NCBI GenBank assembly: GCA_013414765.1
Contig: CP058708.1
Coordinates: forward strand, 3,033,553-3,097,552
DNA: 64,000 nt
Reading direction: 5' to 3'
Origin: Candidatus Accumulibacter cognatus
GTDB taxonomy: Bacteria; Pseudomonadota; Gammaproteobacteria; Burkholderiales; Rhodocyclaceae
In this document: positions 62,410-64,000 of the stretch, one piece after another
Layout: each line of letters opens with the position of its first letter
How positions within the stretch are numbered: position 1 is the first letter of the stretch
Translations under genes and position numbers: made by a program
The notes under the pieces: model-generated
Database searches by the model: none
What the model was told of the DNA's origin: nothing
The model's input: only the letters and a program-made list of their open reading frames with translations

Positions 62410-62486
62410 TGGTAGGCGCGATTGGACTCGAACCAACGACCCCCACCATGTCAAGGTGGTGCTCTAACCAGCTGAGCTACGCGCCT
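62410..62486 (-). tRNA. tRNA-Val (anticodon GAC)
   Basis: A 77-nt cloverleaf on the minus strand: acceptor AGGCGCG/CGCGCCT, D arm GCTC-AGCTGGTTA-GAGC, anticodon stem CCACC/GGTGG with loop TTGACAT (anticodon GAC), T arm GTTGG-TTCGAGT-CCAAT, and an encoded CCA end. Confidence 0.96.
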
Positions 62487-62570
62487 TCTTCGGAATCAAC
62501 ATTGCTGACGACTCCAAGGAAGTGCGCATTATACGGGGCTGGAACTTCAAGTCAAGCCACTGCGCACTGC

Positions 62571-63197
62571 TCATTCACCAATCACATCGGTATTGGCGGG
62601 CGGGACGAAGCGGAACAGCGAGGGAGCCAGGGGCGGGTTGCGCTCAAGGTGGGCAAAGCGCAGCAAGGTGGTCTGGCCGAGGCTGTCGAACAACTCCATT
62701 GCCATGAGATCCTTATTGGCAAAACCGAGACGGACCTTCTCGAAGCCGCTGTCCTGCACTTTGGGGATCGCTTCGAGCCATTCCAGCCCATCGTGATCAC
62801 CCGCTTCGCGCAGGGTGAAGTTTCTTTCGATCGCACTGTCCCCACCGGCGAGCAGCGCCGCCGGCGTCCCGCCGATTGCCGTGCCGGTGTTCCTGACCGT
62901 CACCTGGCGCAGCTCCGGATCATGGATCCAGACTTTTTCACCATCACCCACCAGCAACTGGCTGTAGGGCTTCTTGATCTGCCAGCGAAACTTGTCTGGG
63001 CGCGAAAACATCATGACGCCGCTCGACGTTTGCGCCTGGCGTCCGTTCTTGGCGACCACCGTCTGCGCGAAATCGGCGCGTACCGTCCGCGTTGATTCGA
63101 GGAACTGGTGCAGCTTGTCGATCGCTCCGGCGTCGGCTGCCTGGGCAGCCAGCAGGCAGGCGGCGGCGAGGAGAGTGCGGCGAATCATGTCAGTCAT
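62571..63197 (-). CDS. lolA: Outer-membrane lipoprotein carrier protein
   Basis: A 208-residue periplasmic chaperone moving lipoproteins from the LolCDE complex to LolB. Signal peptide [20 protein letters not shown], then [20 protein letters not shown] and [19 protein letters not shown], the hydrophobic-cavity strands of the LolA fold. The start overlaps the ftsK stop as ATGA, supporting 63197. The ftsK-lolA order is conserved. Confidence 0.95.
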   Translation of the reverse strand: MTDMIRRTLLAAACLLAAQAADAGAIDKLHQFLESTRTVRADFAQTVVAKNGRQAQTSSGVMMFSRPDKFRWQIKKPYSQLLVGDGEKVWIHDPELRQVTVRNTGTAIGGTPAALLAGGDSAIERNFTLREAGDHDGLEWLEAIPKVQDSGFEKVRLGFANKDLMAMELFDSLGQTTLLRFAHLERNPPLAPSLFRFVPPANTDVIGE

Positions 63198-64000
63198 TCA
63201 TCTTCCCTGCGGGCCAGGACTTCGCGACCACCGCGGGCATCCATGGCAGAAACCAGCCCGGCTTTTTCCATGGCCTCGATCAATCGCGCCGAGCGGTTAT
63301 AGCCGATGCGCAAGTGGCGTTGTACCAGCGAAATCGACGCGCGGCGATTCTTCAGCACCACTTCGACCGCCTGGTCATAGACCGGGTCGGCTTCGCCATC
63401 GCTATCCTGGTTTTCGCCACCGCTGGCGTCGTCGCCTTCGTTGTCTGCACCGGCCCCGGCGAGAACGCCTTCGACGTAATCCGGGACCCCGGTTTTTTTC
63501 AGGTAGTCGACCACCCGATGCACTTCTTCGTCAGCGACAAAAGCGCCATGGACGCGTGTTGGATAGCCGGTCCCAGGTGCCAGGTAGAGCATGTCGCCCT
63601 GGCCGAGCAGGGCTTCGGCCCCCATCTGATCGAGGATGGTGCGTGAATCGATCTTGGATGACACCTGGAAGGAGATGCGGGTAGGTATGTTGGCCTTGAT
63701 CAGGCCGGTGATGACATCGACCGATGGCCGCTGCGTCGCCAGAATCAGATGGATTCCCGAGGCGCGCGCTTTCTGCGCGAGACGGGCGATCAGCTGCTCG
63801 ACGGTCTTGCCGGAAAGCATCATCAGGTCAGCGAGTTCGTCGATGACCACCACGATGAACGGCAGACAGGACAGCGGTTCGGGGTGGTCCGGGGTCAGCG
63901 ATACCGGGTTGGCGATTTTCTCGCCGTTCTTCGCGGCATCACGGATGCGTTGATTGAGGCCGGCCAGATTGCGTACGCCCATCGCCGACATCAGCTTGTA
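63194..64000 (-). CDS. ftsK: DNA translocase FtsK, C-terminal part (cut by window edge)
   Basis: The frame runs in from the right edge. Visible are the Walker B region [54 protein letters not shown] and the C-terminal gamma winged helix [20 protein letters not shown] that reads KOPS sites. An acidic linker ([20 protein letters not shown]) lies between. It moves DNA through the septum during division. Confidence 0.96.
   Translation of the reverse strand, partial: YKLMSAMGVRNLAGLNQRIRDAAKNGEKIANPVSLTPDHPEPLSCLPFIVVVIDELADLMMLSGKTVEQLIARLAQKARASGIHLILATQRPSVDVITGLIKANIPTRISFQVSSKIDSRTILDQMGAEALLGQGDMLYLAPGTGYPTRVHGAFVADEEVHRVVDYLKKTGVPDYVEGVLAGAGADNEGDDASGGENQDSDGEADPVYDQAVEVVLKNRRASISLVQRHLRIGYNRSARLIEAMEKAGLVSAMDARGGREVLARREDE

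Overview
The window looks like chromosomal DNA from a GC-rich betaproteobacterium, most likely a Rhodocyclales relative (a 'Candidatus Accumulibacter'-type genome is my best guess). The guess rests on the gene set: a six-gene rnf/rsx operon followed by nth and a DUF1841 gene; tmk-holB-PilZ-tatD; several secreted proteins with PEP-CTERM tails; and housekeeping genes of betaproteobacterial type. Species identity is inference.

Layout. 0-9 kb: a UvrD-type helicase, then a leftward run of HupE/UreJ protein, TPR protein, DUF4331 protein and a PEP-CTERM protein, then a patatin-like phospholipase. 9.1-13.8 kb: a small chromosomal integron. It has an integron integrase gene interrupted by an in-frame amber codon, a PEP-CTERM gene cassette with a textbook attC site, a toxin-antitoxin cassette, the 5' part of a group II intron, an ATPase gene with a STAS-like (DUF4325) tail, and remnants. 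13.9-16.1 kb: a tungstate-type ABC transporter (tupABC). 16.3-19 kb: insertion-sequence debris, including an intact IS66-family element.

19.05-34.19 kb is the most interesting part: a 15.1-kb island bounded by the left end of an ISAzo13-like element and the right end of a second copy. It has inserted into a PEP-CTERM gene whose two halves (18876-19052 and 34194-34719, minus strand) rejoin at a codon boundary. The island carries a ribosomal-peptide (lanthipeptide) cluster: a 66-residue candidate precursor with a good ribosome-binding site, a 906-residue lyase-kinase-cyclase synthetase that keeps the three zinc ligands of class IV enzymes, two Fe(II)/2-oxoglutarate oxygenases (PhyH and TauD types), a divergent cytochrome P450, two large proteins I cannot name (585 and 674 residues), and a truncated MFS transporter gene. 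A frameshifted paralog of the 674-residue protein lies on the right side. Nested ISKra4 and IS66 insertions, both with 8-bp target duplications, separate it from the P450 gene.

34.9-38.2 kb: a 940-residue repetitive PEP-CTERM surface protein and a lipoprotein gene with an in-frame amber codon. 39-48.9 kb: pyrD, rnfABCDGE, nth, DUF1841, MoxR and VWA genes. 49-51.6 kb: small genes, repeats, a decayed Rpn nuclease gene and a cyclic-di-GMP (GEMM-I) riboswitch upstream of a small membrane-protein gene. 51.7-64 kb: compact housekeeping genes (tadA, L,D-transpeptidase, NRDE protein, ygfZ, mltG, tmk, holB, PilZ, tatD, ankyrin protein, exonuclease, hydrolase, dksA, tRNA-Val, lolA, ftsK).

A three-hairpin repeat of about 120 bp occurs three times (7.35, 40.09 and 46.59 kb). 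Several broken genes differ from an open frame by a single base in a short homopolymer, so sequencing indels are an alternative to true decay for those.
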